Assembly: GCA_009746045.1 (NCBI GenBank)
Contig: RPFO01000213.1
Coordinates: forward strand, 7,812,478 to 7,876,477
DNA: 64,000 nucleotides
Reading direction: 5' to 3'
From: Mesostigma viride
Lineage: Eukaryota; Streptophyta; Mesostigmatophyceae; Mesostigmatales; Mesostigmataceae
Numbering within the stretch: the first letter of the stretch is position 1; each line of letters opens with the position of its first letter. Under the pieces are notes generated by a model. That model was not told the origin of the DNA and searched no databases. It was given only the letters and a program-made list of their open reading frames with translations. Below, piece after piece: positions 44,147-57,596 of this stretch. The position numbers and the translations under genes were made by a program.

Positions 44147-44840
44147 TAAAGAGTTAAGAGGTTGGCCCTCGGCAGTCGGCATGGCGATCACGGAGCGATG
44201 ACGGGGCGATGACGGGGCGATGACGGGGCGTTGACGCGCGTGATGAATAGGATCTGTTTGACAGGCGGCGGCTATTGGTAATATAGATTGTTGATTAAGA
44301 GAAGAGTTTAGATGTTGGCCCGTGGGCGATGACGGTGACGGCGTCACCGTCATCGCCCTCGACGGGCGTCATGAATACGACCTTTTTGATATGCGGCGGC
44401 TATTGGTAATATAGGTCGTTGACTACTACTCCGAATACAAATGTAAAGAGGTTGGCCCTCGGCTGGCTCGGCATGGCGATCACGGGGCGATGACGGGGCG
44501 ATGACGGGGCGTTGACGCGCGTGATGAATAGGATCTGTTTGATAGGCGGCGGCTATTGGTAATATAGATTGTTGATTAAGAGAAGAGTTTAGATGTTGGC
44601 CCGTCGAGGGCGATGACGGTGACGGTCGTCACCGTCATCGCCCTCGACGGGCGTGATGATAAGCCCATGTTTGATATGCGGCAGCTATTGGTAGTATAGG
44701 TCGTTGACTATCACTCCGAATAAAGAGTTAACAGGTTAAGGCCCTCGGCCGGGCGATGACGGGGCGATGACGGGGCGTTGACGCTCGTGATGAATAGGAC
44801 CTGTTTGATAGGCGGCGGCTATTGCTAATATATAGGTCGG
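44147..44840 (+). repeat. Tandem ~285-bp units with GATGACGGGGC subrepeats and long hairpins
   Basis: Units start near 44147, 44437 and 44717. Each has GGCGATGAC-type subrepeats and 'ggcggctattggtaatatag'. A 26-bp perfect stem with a 2-nt loop lies at 44599-44652, and a 17-bp stem at about 44326-44360. Confidence 0.8.
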
Positions 44841-44849
44841 ATATTTGTG

Positions 44850-45300
44850 TACCACCCCCCTCCTTCCCGCGGCAGGTACGCAGCGACCCGCTGTTGCATG
44901 TCCTGGCTGCAATTGTGTATCACTTGTACGGTATTTGTGTATCACTTGTAGCGTATTTGTGTATCACTTGTCCTCCTTCCCACGGCAGGTACGCAGCGAC
45001 CCGCTGTTGTCCTGGCTGCAATTGTGTATCACTTGTACGGTATTTGTGTATCACTTGTAGCGTATTTGTGTATCACTTGTCCTCCTTCCCACGGCAGGTA
45101 CGCAGCGACCCGCTGTTGTCCTGCCTGCAATTGTGTATCACTTGTACGGTATTTGTGTATCACTTGTAGCGTATTTGTGTATCACTTGTCCTCCTTCCCA
45201 CGGCAGGTACGCAGCGACCCGCTGTTATACTGGCGGTATTTGTGTATCACTTGTAGCGTATTTGTGTATCACTTGTACGGTATTTGTGTACCACCACCCT
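44850..45300 (+). repeat. Tandem ~109-bp array
   Basis: Four units anchored by TCCTTCCC(A/G)CGGCAGGTAC at 44861, 44974, 45083 and 45192, each with several ATTTGTGTATCACTTGTA subunits. Confidence 0.9.
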
Positions 45301-46297
45301 CCATGGCCCATGCAGCCCGGCCCGGCATCGTGCCGTCGCCGACCCGACAACGTTTTCTCGAACAACACGAATTTGAATTTTAGGGACTGGAGCGGCTGGC
45401 ACGCTAGCGGCACGACCAACGGAACAGAGAACCGAGAAACTGTGGCCGCCAGGAGGATAAAGGTTTCAAGGCGCATGCGTTTGAGGCTAGCCAGAACCGA
45501 ATGCGAGGTTTTACTTTATCAAACCGATGTATATCAATGTGGCCAGAATTCTTTTCCAGTTGCGGGGTCGTGTGTCGCCAATTTGTTGTTGGGCCGGGCA
45601 CTTTAATCGTGATTGCAAGAAGTCAGTTCACGACGCCGTTAGCGTGGCATTTATGTACAGCAATTCATCGTTCGGCTTCTTTATCCTATCGGCAACTCCT
45701 CACGACGTGTGAGCGTGAGTCGGTTGTCGTGTGAATGGACACTTTCTGGGAAAGTAAGTCACTAGAGTGCCAATTTCACCGATCGCAAAACATTTACCCA
45801 GTTTGGGCAGATAGACCTGGCTAAATACGAGGGCGAGCGGAAGTAATTGTTGATGCATAGCCATCTGCTTCCTGCGCTTTGTAATTGTAATGAGTTGTTC
45901 GCAAATTGGCGTCTCTAGCGGTTACTCCTCTGTGCACAGCTGGCGACCAAGAAGACTTCATTGGCAGCCGGACTGCGGATGCGCGTCGTTGGAATATTAG
46001 CAACGTTAACATGTTTGCTGCGTTTTTTGTGAAGCTTGTCTAGCCGACTGCATTTGGGAGACTTGGCAAGGTTGCCTCCAATCGTTGAAGTCACAACCTG
46101 GGTGTCAATTCACGTTTACTAGCCACGGTCATAGTAACATTCTAATGGCATTTGTCCCAGTTTCAACATGGGTTTTCACTCTGATCTGATGGAGTGAAGG
46201 GCCTAGCTCCGTGGTTTTGTGTCATTGTAGCAGTTTAGTCGCCTGCTAACGTAGTGAATCTTCCATCCCACCTCTCCCACCCCCACCCGCACTTCTC

Positions 46298-46418
<121 letters not shown>

Positions 46419-46569
46419 TCCCACCCCCGCTCTCTTGTCCCTCCCGCACCCCTCCTCTCTCTTTCCCTTTTCCTTGGCTGTTGAGAAGGACTGGGGTGAA
46501 AACTCCAGACCGTTGGTGGCTGCCTTCAAGCAGGAAGTTTCAAGGATCAACAAGTTTTTGTGAGCTGTC

Positions 46570-47036
46570 TGATATGGTCACTGCTGCGACAAAGGTGAGT
46601 TATCTTGTTTTTCATGTAATTTTTTTGCTGTAGCTAGGTAAGCCGGCCATTTTGTACTCCCCTTCTTTTGCTCTCACGATTTATTCTTGTTGTGGTTTAT
46701 ATGGTCCCGTTAAGTGGCATGCATTATCATTATCCACATTAGTGTGAGAAACCATCCGCAGTGTTGTAGCTTGCATCTATAACAACAGTTTTTGCTGCCG
46801 CCGCCACTGCTATTACCAACATTAAGTCATTCTTGCTTTCTAAGCACTCTTTTTCCTCTTAGGCTGTTGGTTGGGATACCAGCCACCCTTGCACGCATAA
46901 ATTCAAGCACCGGGTGCATGTGAAAACACAACCAAGGCAAGAATGTCCCCCTCTCGCAATATCCCACCCACGCAACGCACCCAATGCAGCAAGAATGGGA
47001 CCACCTTGTTGCCATGAGCTCTAGCACCGTTGCCAC
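46570..47036 (+). other. Possible two-exon gene start in CACTA-1
   Basis: An ATG at ~46574 reads MVTAATK up to a GTGAGT donor. After TCCTCTTAG at ~46862 an open frame AVGWDTSHPCTHKFKHRV continues for ~55 codons to TAG. Phases fit, but I recognise no family. Confidence 0.25.
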
Positions 47037-47139
47037 CCCTAGCTTTCTACTGTTCCCGTCCATCCTTATTTACACTGGCTGCTTTGCTTGCATTTCTGGC
47101 TCAGTGCCAGTTTGCACTTGCTAGCTTGCTAAGACAATA

Positions 47140-47560
47140 ATGCAGCTTGCAAACGGCAAGGGCAAGCACCCGGGTAAGAGCAAAGGCAACCGCACGAGCA
47201 AAGGAAAGGGAAACTGGAAGAGCAAGCACAAGGCCAAGGAAAGGACAAAGGCACTTGTGCTTGCCAAAAGGGCAGGCTCAAGGGAAATGACAAGGGCAAG
47301 GGCAGGGGCAGGCACAAGGGAAGCGGATAAGGGCAAGGGCAGGCGCAAGGGAAAGAGATTAGGACAAGTCAAGCACGAGGGAACGGACAAGGGCAAGGGC
47401 AGGCACAAGGGAAAAGATGAAGACAAGGGCAGGCACTAGGGAAAGGATGAGGGCAACGGCAAACACTGGGGATCAAAGGATAGGGGCAAGGGCAGATGCT
47501 AGGGTAACAGTTAGGGCAAAGGCAGGCACAAGAGAAGAATAAGGGGCCGTGAAGTATAAG
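47140..47560 (+). repeat. Degenerate GGCAAGGGCAGGCACAAGG minisatellite
   Basis: Imperfect 12-24 bp purine-rich units. One frame is open as a Lys/Gly-rich peptide but shows no sign of being a real gene. Confidence 0.7.
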
Positions 47561-47779
47561 TGGAAATGCGGGTGGCGACATGGGGTTCGATCGGGCCTGC
47601 TGATGCAAATGCAGATTTCAACTGCAGTGACAAACACAAGCGTAGACATAGGCAACGACAAATTCCTTGCATGCGTGCCTTGCTCTTCACCGGCTGGCTC
47701 GTTTGCTAGTTGTCTAACAGTTTCTACCGATAAACATCACTTGCCATTGTAAGGTCTGCCTTGCTGCCGTGCTAGTGGG

Positions 47780-48010
47780 TAGCTGGGTGATCGTGCTTGT
47801 TCCTTGTCAAGGGAGGGATGCATGTGGAGTAGGTGGGTGGGTGTGCTTGTTCCTTGCCAAGGAAGGGATGCACAAAGGTTAGATAGGTGCACGTGCTTGT
47901 TTCTTGTCAAGGGAGGGACGCACAAAGGGTAGGTGGGGGCACATGGTTGTGCCTCGTCAAGGGCGGGATGCACGAAGGGTAGGTGGGGGCATGTGGTTGG
48001 TCCTTGTCTT
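47780..48010 (+). repeat. Tandem ~62-bp units
   Basis: Four units built on GTGCTTGTTCCTTGTCAAGG and AGGGATGCAC. Confidence 0.8.
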
Positions 48011-48719
48011 TTCACCGCCCAAGCGATGGCGATGTAGCATGCATTATACATTTATTCGTGCATTAAAAATCACTTTCCTTACAAGCGGCCTTAGCCGACT
48101 CCATCTGCCGTTGCCATTTCTCCGTATTGCATTGTCCGGACACGGTTTTTGTGTCGCAGGTCTTCCCCCGTAAAGGCACAAGCTGCCTGCGCGCGGAATT
48201 ATGTGCAGACACCTCGGTTTCCAACACGACGGCTTCCCGCACATATCGAGCTCTGGATGTACAACATCTTCCCCCGGCGCACTTGCTCCCGGATGGAGCT
48301 TCTGTGCGGTGCCGACATCCCCGGAGCTGTCCTAAGCACCGCATGGAAACAGTATTTCAAGCCACGAAGAGAAGCCACGAATTTGATATTGACTTGATAT
48401 TGTCGTCAGAAGACTTGATATGCTATTTTCTGTGAAGGCGTTGGATTTTTGTGCATGACATGTAATCCTGCATTTAATAATGAAATTTTTTATGAAATAG
48501 GAACTCGTCTTGCATGAGCCTTGCTGCAAATGCCATTCATTTTTTTCCCCCGGGTAAATGGGTGTTAGGGGTTAGGTTGACCGAAATGATGTGAAATCAA
48601 AGTGAAATTCTGATAAGTGACATGCGTACTGCAATTCAGAACGACATAGCGACATGATTGTAGTACCGGTAGTGTACGCGAGAAGCATACGACGTCTTAA
48701 CCTACGGGACCGAGTACCG

Positions 48720-48890
48720 GGATCGTAAATTACCAACTCGTAAATTACTACCTCGCAAATTACTACCTCGTACCTTACTACCTCGTACATTACTACCTCG
48801 TACATTACTACCTCGTAAATTACTACCTCGTAAATTACTACCTCGTAAATTACTACCTCGTAAATTACTACCTCGTAAATTACGACGTCG
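48720..48890 (+). repeat. CACTA-1 subterminal 15-bp repeats
   Basis: About ten copies of TACTACCTCGTAAAT with small variations. Likely transposase-binding sites by analogy with plant CACTA elements. Confidence 0.85.
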
Positions 48891-48976
48891 GATCTTACCT
48901 CGGATCTAACTCGTAGCTTACGAGAAAGATCCGACCTCCTATGCAAACGGTAAGAGTAAAAGCGGAGTAAATTACC

Positions 48977-49032
48977 ACCTCGTAATTTACGCCTCGGATG
49001 CTTTTTACCACCCTCGGACGAAAAGTATAGTG
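48977..49032 (-). repeat. CACTA-1 right TIR (56 bp)
   Basis: Exact inverse of 38645-38700. Confidence 0.95.
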
Positions 49033-49603
49033 TACCTCGAGGCCCACCCCACCCACGCTGTCGTCAAGGTCGACTGCCACAACGCGTTCAACAGTCTGTC
49101 CCGCGCCAGCATGTTTGCGGCCGTCATGGAGTCCTTCGAGGACTTGTACGCTTGGACAGCCGTGTGCTACGGCCAGCCCGGCCAACTGGTTCACATCATG
49201 GAGGACGGCACTCGCGGCGGCCTGCTGTCGCGGTCGGGCACCCAGCAAGGGGACCCCCTGGGACCCCTGTACTTTGCCGCCCCCCTCCAGGGTTGCCTCC
49301 AAGCGGTCCATGCAGCCCACCCGGCGGTCGCTATTCAGGCCTACTTGGATGATATCTACCTTCTGGGCCATGTGCCGGACACCACCGCGGCTCTGCTGGC
49401 ACTGCAGACCGCGGTGGCCGACATCAACCTCCAGTTGACCCTGGCCAAGTGCGCGGTGTACTCGCCCCAAGGTGATTGCTCCGGCTTTCCGCCCCAGCTC
49501 TTGGGCCGGGACGAGCGCCTCCATGGGTTGGATGTCCTCGGCGTTCCGGTTGGCGACCCCGCGTTTGTCATCGATGCTCTGCGGGCCGCCCTCGAGGCAC
49601 GCA
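49033..49603 (+). pseudogene. RLE-LINE reverse transcriptase, C-terminal part
   Basis: In-frame continuation of the RT: KVDCHNAFNSLSR (palm Asp), GTQQGDPLGPLYFA (motif B, about 49236-49270) and AYLDDIYLLG (YLDD catalytic pair at 49342-49353), then LGVPVGDPAFV. Motif wording is R2/plant-mobile-element-like and differs from the YADD LINE-B. Cut by CACTA-2 in ALEAR|TEVLP. Confidence 0.9.
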
Positions 49604-49619
49604 CACTAGGAACTCGCTA

Positions 49620-49915
49620 CTGAGAAAACTGAGATTTCCTGAGATTTCCTGAGATTTCCTGAGAAAAAAACTGAGATTTCCTGAGATTTCCTGAGATTTC
49701 CTGAGATTTTCCTGAGATTTCCTGAGATTTCCTGAGAAAGTGACCTGAGATTTCCTGAGATTGGCCTGAGAAAATTGGCTTTTTCTCAGGAAATCTCAGG
49801 AAATCTCAGGGCTAAGTGGAAACTGAGATTTTACGTGGACACTGAGATTTTTTTTTCTCAGGCTGAAAATCTCAGGGCATTTTCTCAGGCGCTTAAAATC
49901 TCAGGGCATTTTCTC
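49620..49915 (+). repeat. CACTA-2 left subterminal CTGAGATTTC array
   Basis: About twelve direct copies, then inverted copies after ~49780, giving a self-complementary block. Confidence 0.9.
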
Positions 49916-50395
49916 AGGCATGCCATTGCCAGAATTAAATGTGTATTCTAACAAGCATAACACCATCATGCAATAAATCCAACAATTCATTAATGAATTA
50001 AATATGTTATTAGCACATCTTGTGGTATTAGGCGTGGCATTCATGGCATCACGCTGTTTGATAGTAATGAACTTATGTTTCATTGTGGCATTCTGTGACT
50101 CATCATTTCAATACCATCAAAATATAAAACATCGACTCAAAACTGCTCTCATCCTATTTCTGGATTGCTAGCTGATGGCTCATGGCCATATAACAGCTGG
50201 CATGCCAGAGCCCAGCAACGGTGGTTTCACTCAATATTGATGTGTACGTCTTCTCGTCGAGCTTGTATGCTCCACGATCTGCATCAAGTCATCCCCCAAA
50301 GAAAGAAAGCATACAGAAAGCAAGGAGTTAAATTTACAAACATGATAATAATGCCATATGCAACATGATATTCCAAGAATGATATAGAAGGCGGG
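49916..50395. other. CACTA-2 interior, unassigned
   Basis: AT-rich, no gene recognised. Confidence 0.4.
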
Positions 50396-50399
50396 CATG

Positions 50400-50720
50400 C
50401 TGCCATGCATTGCGTGACTGCGTGCAGGCGTGCAGCTAGGTGTGCGTGCGTGGGCGAGTGCGTGCAGTTGTGCATGAGTGCGTTTGTGCAGGCGTGCCTT
50501 GGCGGGTGGGTTGATGGCTGTGTGCAGGCGTGCGTGCGTGAGTGGGTGCGTGAGAGTGTGCAGCTATGTGTGCGTGTGCGTGCACTTGTGCATGTGCGCG
50601 TTTGTGCAGGCGTGCCTTGGTGGGTGGGTTGATGGCTGCGTGCATGCGTGCGTGCGAGGGTAGGTGCGTGGGAGTGTGCAGCTAGGTGTGCGTGCGTGCA
50701 GTCGGTGGGCGTGGTGAAGT
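50400..50720 (+). repeat. GTGCGTGC-rich tandem repeat (~126-bp units)
   Basis: Two long units containing TGCAGGCGTGCCTTGG and GGTGGGTTGATGGCTG. Confidence 0.75.
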
Positions 50721-51560
50721 CTCCGGGGTGTCGCTGTGGACATGGGTGGGGCACTGGACTCGTGGGTGATACCGTTGTGGGAGGTGAATTGGGTGGGTAC
50801 TCGTGGTCCTGGGTATTGTAGAGTGTGTGTGTGTGTGTGTGTGTTGGACTATTGGGGGGACCCCCCCCTTTGGCGGGGGTCATGGGGGACATTGTTATGG
50901 GTTGATTATGTAGTAGTTGTGAGTCGCAGTTGTAGGTAGCTCGTGCGTAGGTCACAGGTTCGTGTGAGGGTTGGGGATGCTTGGGTTGCGTGGGTGGCTT
51001 GGGTATGGTACGTAGGCGGGCTTGCCGGTGGTCGGTGCAGCAGTGTCAGTTATGGTTGAGTGGACAGCTGATTGGTTGCCCCGGAGGCCGGGGTGGATGG
51101 TTATGCTTCACGTGGATGGTGGGGTGGAGTCATCGTATGTTGGGGCAGCGGGGGGCGGGGTGGGCGGGGTGCAGTGGTGTAGGGGAACCTCGTTGTGGGG
51201 CGGTAGGTTTGTTTAGTAGGTGGTTTGTTATGTTGGTGTGGAAGGTGGTGTATGTAATACGGAAGGGTGGTAGTCAGATAGGTTGGTTTGGGGGGACTCA
51301 AGGTGGATGGTCGGGTGGGTCATCGGATGGTTTGGGGGAGGAGGGCGGTGTTACGGTGTTGTGGGGGACCTCAGCGTGGGGGCGAGAGTAGTCCGTAGTC
51401 AGGTGGGGATGGATAACGGCATGTGGATGTCTGTGACGTATATTTGTGGGTGGGGCGGGTATGGAACAGGCAGGGGAGTGGGGCGAGTGGGAGTTAGCGG
51501 GGTGGAGGGTGCTGGCATTGTGGCGGGATGGTTGGAGGCACACGGACACACGTAATGGCA
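50721..51560 (+). other. Long G/T-skewed tract
   Basis: About 840 bp with a plus strand strongly rich in G and T (many TGGG and GGGT blocks and a GT dinucleotide run near 50824-50843). The long minus-strand frames here (Pro/His/Thr-rich) follow from the skew. Confidence 0.7.
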
Positions 51561-52930
<1,370 letters not shown>

Positions 52931-53589
52931 CACTATCTCACTTTCTCGGTCCAAAAATCAAGCCATCACTCACAAACAGCCACGCGACTGCTGTGCTCTC
53001 ACGCCGTCTCATTACACACAACTGATTTAGGTAATGCAACGTTGTTGGCGCGTCAAGGCGTCGGGTTTCATCTCACTTAAATCGTTGTGTGTTCCCTTTG
53101 CTGCTTTGCTGGATAACGCATGTTTCCCTTGCATGCAGGCAATCTACCTAACACAACCATGGCGCACACATCGGCCAGCCCAGCATGGCGGGGAGGGCAC
53201 CTGCGGACACAGATTTTGTAGGCTCTGAGCCCTCATCACATCGCTGTAGCACTGGACAGTCTCCTGCGGTAAATTTCTAGAAAGTCGTCCATTAATTTCA
53301 GCAATGATCGCTGGGACAGCCCTACGCGGATGTTATACTGCATTTGTAAGATGCTTGTGGCTGTGCATCTTGCCCGCCACCCTCGGACTGTGATTGAGTG
53401 CACTTCTCCTTCATGTGTTTTGTCAGTACAGTTTGTCATGCTAATGTAATGCAGAAAACCGCAATTCAGGCAGCAAGGTAGCAGCCATGTTGATTTTGAT
53501 GATGATGATGATGATGACTTGGTTTAGGTGGTCTTTTGAACTTGTTGATTTTAATGAAATAAGTTTACCTGTGCGTGGTGTTGATTTGT

Positions 53590-53895
53590 CAGTTTGCTAC
53601 GCCTTTGGTTGTCATGTTGACGTTTGTCATGTTAACATTTGTGGACATTTTGTCATGTTAACAATTTTTTTGGCCTTCGTTTGTTAACGTCTTGACATTT
53701 CTTGACACATCACCTTGGTTTGTCAGTGTATTGACATTTTTTTCCGTGTTGATATGTTGATATTTCAAAGATTGTCAAGGTTTTGTCAACCTTTCAACAT
53801 TCTGTCAAGGTTTGTCAAGCCTTTGATGTTATCATGTCAAGCTTTTGTCAAGTTCTGTCAAGGTTTGTCAAGGTCATGTCAGTTGATATGTCAAG
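53590..53895 (+). repeat. Degenerate TGTCAAG repeats
   Basis: Many copies of TGTCAAGG/TGTCATGTTAAC spaced 8-20 bp; similar motifs resume at 54280-54320. Confidence 0.6.
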
Positions 53896-53897
53896 AA

Positions 53898-54275
53898 TCT
53901 ATATTACTAATTTGGCAATGTAAGGTAATCCGACACTATTCAGGGCATCACCGAGTACGCGGCCAATCCAGAAGGGGCGGACTGACTGACCACCAATCCG
54001 CGCCAAGCGCACGGAAGAACTGCCAACCAATCCGCGCAAAGCTCCCAGCGAGCGAAGCGAGCGGCCGCTTTAGCGGCCTCCTCTCTGGAGGGCAGCGAAG
54101 GAGACCGTCAGTCCGTCACGATTCCTCTCCGGAGTGCAGCGAAGGAGTACGCTTCTACGAACTACAGTATGCGTCTACAGCGGGCAGCGGGCAGTCCCTC
54201 CATGGTCTCTCTACCGCCAAAAATTGATTATTTTTTTTTTTTTTTGGCTGTGTGAAGCCAGCGGGTCACACTAGA
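53898..54275 (+). mobile_element. Possible short Helitron-like insertion
   Basis: Interrupts the TGTCAAG repeat region. It starts TCTATATTACTAATTTGG after an A and ends in CTAG just after a GTGTGA...TCACAC hairpin. No terminal inverted repeats or duplications. The base after CTAG is A rather than the expected T, so this is tentative. Confidence 0.3.
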
Positions 54276-54350
54276 ACTATTTGACAATTCTTGACAAACA
54301 ATTGTCAAAGTTTGTCAACACTCCGTTCCTAGTGTGGCAGCGAGGATGGC

Positions 54351-54725
54351 ATGCCTGCACCAAGGAAGAGGAGGGGTAAGCAGCCTGCAGCAGAAACTGA
54401 TTCCTCCATCTGCAGCGGCAGTGATAATGGTAGCCAAGAGGATGTGGCTCCACCTAGCAGCGACAGTGATGACCCATGCAGCTACAATGCGTCTGAACCT
54501 GCACGGGGAAGCGTGGACGGAGGGGGAGAGGAAGGAGGCAGCCTGCAGCAGAAAATGCTGCTGATTCTGCCCGTGGTGGCGATGGCCGCGAGTATGCGGC
54601 TGAACCTACGCGGGGGAATCGTGGGCAGAGGGGGAGAGGGGGTAGGCAGCACAAGAATGTGGCTGAACCTAGCCGGGGCGACCTTGCACCAACGAGGAGA
54701 AGTGCAAGGGCGTATGGAAAAGTGA
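54351..54725 (+). repeat. Imperfect ~110-bp repeats with an open frame
   Basis: Repeats of GAACCTGCACGGGGAAGCGT / GAACCTACGCGGGGGAATCGT type. One frame opens with MPAPRKRRGKQ and a Ser/Asp-rich stretch. Unknown, probably non-genic. Confidence 0.4.
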
Positions 54726-54859
54726 GCTACGCTGAAGCAGATTGTAGCAACTCGTCTAGTGACTGAAATCGATGTTCTTATTAAACTTGAAGAGCTGTAC
54801 TCCAACTGCACAAGAAATTATTATAATTTGTAATCAAAGTGATTTCTCTGTGTGCATGA

Positions 54860-55195
54860 GGTTTCTCAGTTTTTCTCAGGCCTTAAGTTTCCCAGATATT
54901 CTCAGTCTCAGATTTTCTCAGGCAGCAACCTGAGAAAAAACCGGGCGCCTGAGAAAATTCGTTCCTGAGAAAAAAAAATCTCAGGCCAGGCGACTTTCTC
55001 AGGCTGATCTCAGTTTTTTCTCAGTTTTCTCAGTTTTCTCAGGTGATTTTCTCAGTTTTCCTGAGAAAACTGAGATTTTTCTCAGTTGATCTCAGGAAAT
55101 CTCAGGAAATCTCAGGACATCTCAGGAAATCTCAGGAAATCTCAGGCAGCCTTCCTGAGAAAACTGAGAAAACTGAGAAAAATCTCAGATCTGAG
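54860..55195 (-). repeat. CACTA-2 right subterminal array
   Basis: GAAATCTCAGG and TTTTCTCAG copies, inverse to the left array. Confidence 0.9.
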
Positions 55196-55204
55196 TTCCT
55201 AGTG

Positions 55205-56603
55205 CACTGAGGTACTGCCCTTGATTGCGCGCCTTCATGATTCGCAGACCGGCCAAGGGTCTGCTTCTGTGGTTTTGCGCTCACCCTCGCGTCGTTCACT
55301 GGCTCCGGGGCGCTCTTCCGGCTCAGGTCCGGCTGGCCGCCGAGGGCCACGACGAACGCATCCAGTCGGCCTTGGCGCAGCTGGTCCCGGGCCCCGACCT
55401 CCCGCCACATGCTATTCGCATTGCCTCCCTGCCTGCACGGATGGGTGGCTGTGGTCTGACTCGTGCCGCCCGGCTGGCCCCAGCAGCATTTTTGGGCTCC
55501 GTCGCTCAGTCGTGGGCGGAAAGCTGCCGGCTCCTGCCCCTTTTGGCAACGGCAGCGCCTGACCTCCTGGACCCCAGCAGCCCTTTGCCCTTCGTCACCG
55601 CCATCCAGGAGGCCTATGCTGAGATCCAGCAGGCCTGTTCTCCCGTCCGTGCCGCTCAGGCGGTACAGCGCCACCTCCCTCGCGGCACTCCATCGGTCGC
55701 CTCCGTTCAATCTCCCGCCGCATTCCCTGCTCGCGTCATCGATAAACACCAGAAAACCTACGCGGGTATTCTGCACACGGCTGATTGGATGGCTCTTTTC
55801 GCGGACCTCAACGCCCAGGGACGTGCGTGGCTGTTCTCGCTTTCCTTGCGGAGTGTGGGCTCGGCGTACCTTCGTGCTCTTCCCATGGCCCCCCATTCGC
55901 CTTAGCTCCCAGCCACTACTCCGTGGCGCTCCGGCACCAGCTATTTGCCCCGCAGCCTCTTGTTCCGGCCGGGCGGCCTTGCGGTAGCTGTGGGCAGCCG
56001 CTGGATCCCACGGGGACTCACTACCTTGCCTGCATGGGGGCCAACAGAATCAGAATTGGTATTTGTATTTGCACACTGTCCTCCTGACGGTGGTGCTCGC
56101 CATGATTCGGTCGGTTTTCCCCCACGCGAACATCCGGTCCGAGGATGCGGATGGCGCTGCCTTCTATTCCCCCAACCACCGGCCTGACATCGTGGTGCTG
56201 GACTTTGAGGGGGGTGCATGGCCGGCATCTGCTTATCGACGTTTCGGTGGCGCGGCCCTTGGCTCTTAGCCACGTGGCTGGGGCCTCCCTCACGGCAGGT
56301 TACACGGCGGACCGGGCGGAGCGGGCCAAGCTCCTGGCCTACGGCGACGTCGGGCACCATCGTGTGGTGCCCTTTGTCCTGGAGGAGTTTGGGGCCATGG
56401 GGCCCCTGACCTCCGCCTTCTTCAAGGAGTGTTGCCGGCTCCGGGAGGACCGGCTGGACCTGGAGGGCCAGCGGGCCCCATGGTCGGCGCGGACCTGGAC
56501 GTCATATTGGCGTCAGCGCTTGTCGGTGGCGCTGACTCGGGCCATGGCTGACATCATGCTCCGCCGTACGCGGGCTGATTTTGCGGTGCAGCAGGGCTAT
56601 TAG
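55205..56603 (+). pseudogene. RLE-LINE ORF end: post-RT region and restriction-like endonuclease
   Basis: Runs from TEVLPLIARLHDSQT through a helical region (LPARMGGCGLTRAARLAPAA). A frame break near 55905 is followed by the CCHC finger CGSCGQPLDPTGTHYLAC (~55980-56034). The endonuclease region shows RPDIVVLDF, LLIDVSVARPL and RAKLLAYGDVGHHRVVPFV. PD, D and K-x3-Y spacing fits the PD-(D/E)xK restriction-like endonuclease of R2-type LINEs, which nicks the target for primed reverse transcription. At least three frame changes. Confidence 0.8.
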
Positions 56604-56738
56604 GTTCCTCCCGCCTAGGCGCTTCCATTGGTCTTATCGTAGTATAGAGCTTTGACATGGCTCTGTATATAGGTTTATAGCTGGGCGTTTGCTTTGGTTT
56701 GAGTGATTTCACTCTGCTGTAAGTAATTATAATTTTTT

Positions 56739-56751
56739 AATATATATACCA
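56739..56751 (+). repeat. Target-site duplication, right, of RLE-LINE copy A
   Basis: AATATATATACCA; X sequence (GTAGTGTAGATTAGTCAGG) resumes directly. Confidence 0.75.
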
Positions 56752-57185
56752 GTAGTGTAGATTAGTCAGGCTTAGCTTAGCATGTGGCCCACGCGCATGT
56801 GCGCCCATAATGGCCCCCATGGATGATGCCTTCAGAATTTAGCCAAGCCCTGCCTATAATGGACCCCCATGGATGTTGCATTAAGAATTTAGCCATGCTA
56901 TGCCATGCAGAGAGATGCTCTCTGTTGAGAAGCCATGCCCTAGCTCTTGTATAGCCATTATGATCTTCCCCCACATGACATGCTCCCCCTTAGCAGGGCA
57001 TAGCGTGATAGATCATGAGGGTGCAGGTGCCCTGGTGCACCTAGAGCAAGGGTAGCTTACATTCCCACTCTTGCAGGAAGTATAGCCTAGAATGTATTAT
57101 AGGCCATATGCCCCTTCTCAGGGATATGTGCTACATTTACTCCCAACGGAGTTATGTTTCTAATTAATTGAATTAATTAATTAAT
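56752..57185 (+). mobile_element. Family X 3' UTR (right part of the X copy holding LINE A)
   Basis: Continues the X sequence interrupted at 34269. It contains two 'cccccatggatg' repeats, 'gcaccctggtgcacc' type segments and CATATGCCCCTTCTCAGGG, and ends with the CTCCCAACGGAG hairpin at ~57140 and a long (TTAA)n tail. Confidence 0.7.
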
Positions 57186-57550
57186 TAATTAATATCCCTG
57201 AGAAGGGGCATATGGCTTTTAATACATTCTAGGCTACTTCATGCAAGGGTGGGAATGTAAGCTACCCTTGCTCTAGGTGCACCAGGGCACCTGCACCCTC
57301 ACTGATCTATCACGCTATGCCCAGCTAAGGGGGAGCATGTCATGTGGGGGAAGATCATCATGGCTATACAAGAGCTAGGCCGCATGGCTTCTCAGCAGAG
57401 AGTGACTCCCTGCATGGGCACTGCATAGTAAAATAAAGCTAGGCATCATCTGCTTCCAGTTGCTATCTAACATCTTTAGCACATTAACTAGCCAGCTAGC
57501 TCTCATGCCAAACAATCTTGTAAAGGTGCATGGGCATTTTTTTATGTGAA
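57186..57550 (-). mobile_element. Family X 3' UTR, inverted copy
   Basis: Reverse complement of ~56830-57135, giving a large palindrome centred on the AATT tail near 57180. This copy lacks a hairpin next to the shared tail. Confidence 0.7.
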
Positions 57551-57596
57551 CATTGTTCATCACCACCTCAGACTAGGGAATATATATACCAGTAGT

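Noticed and set aside
50284-50955. His/Thr-rich 223-codon ORF on the minus strand
   Set aside because: It follows from GTGCGTGC repeats and G/T skew; no domain and no codon pattern.
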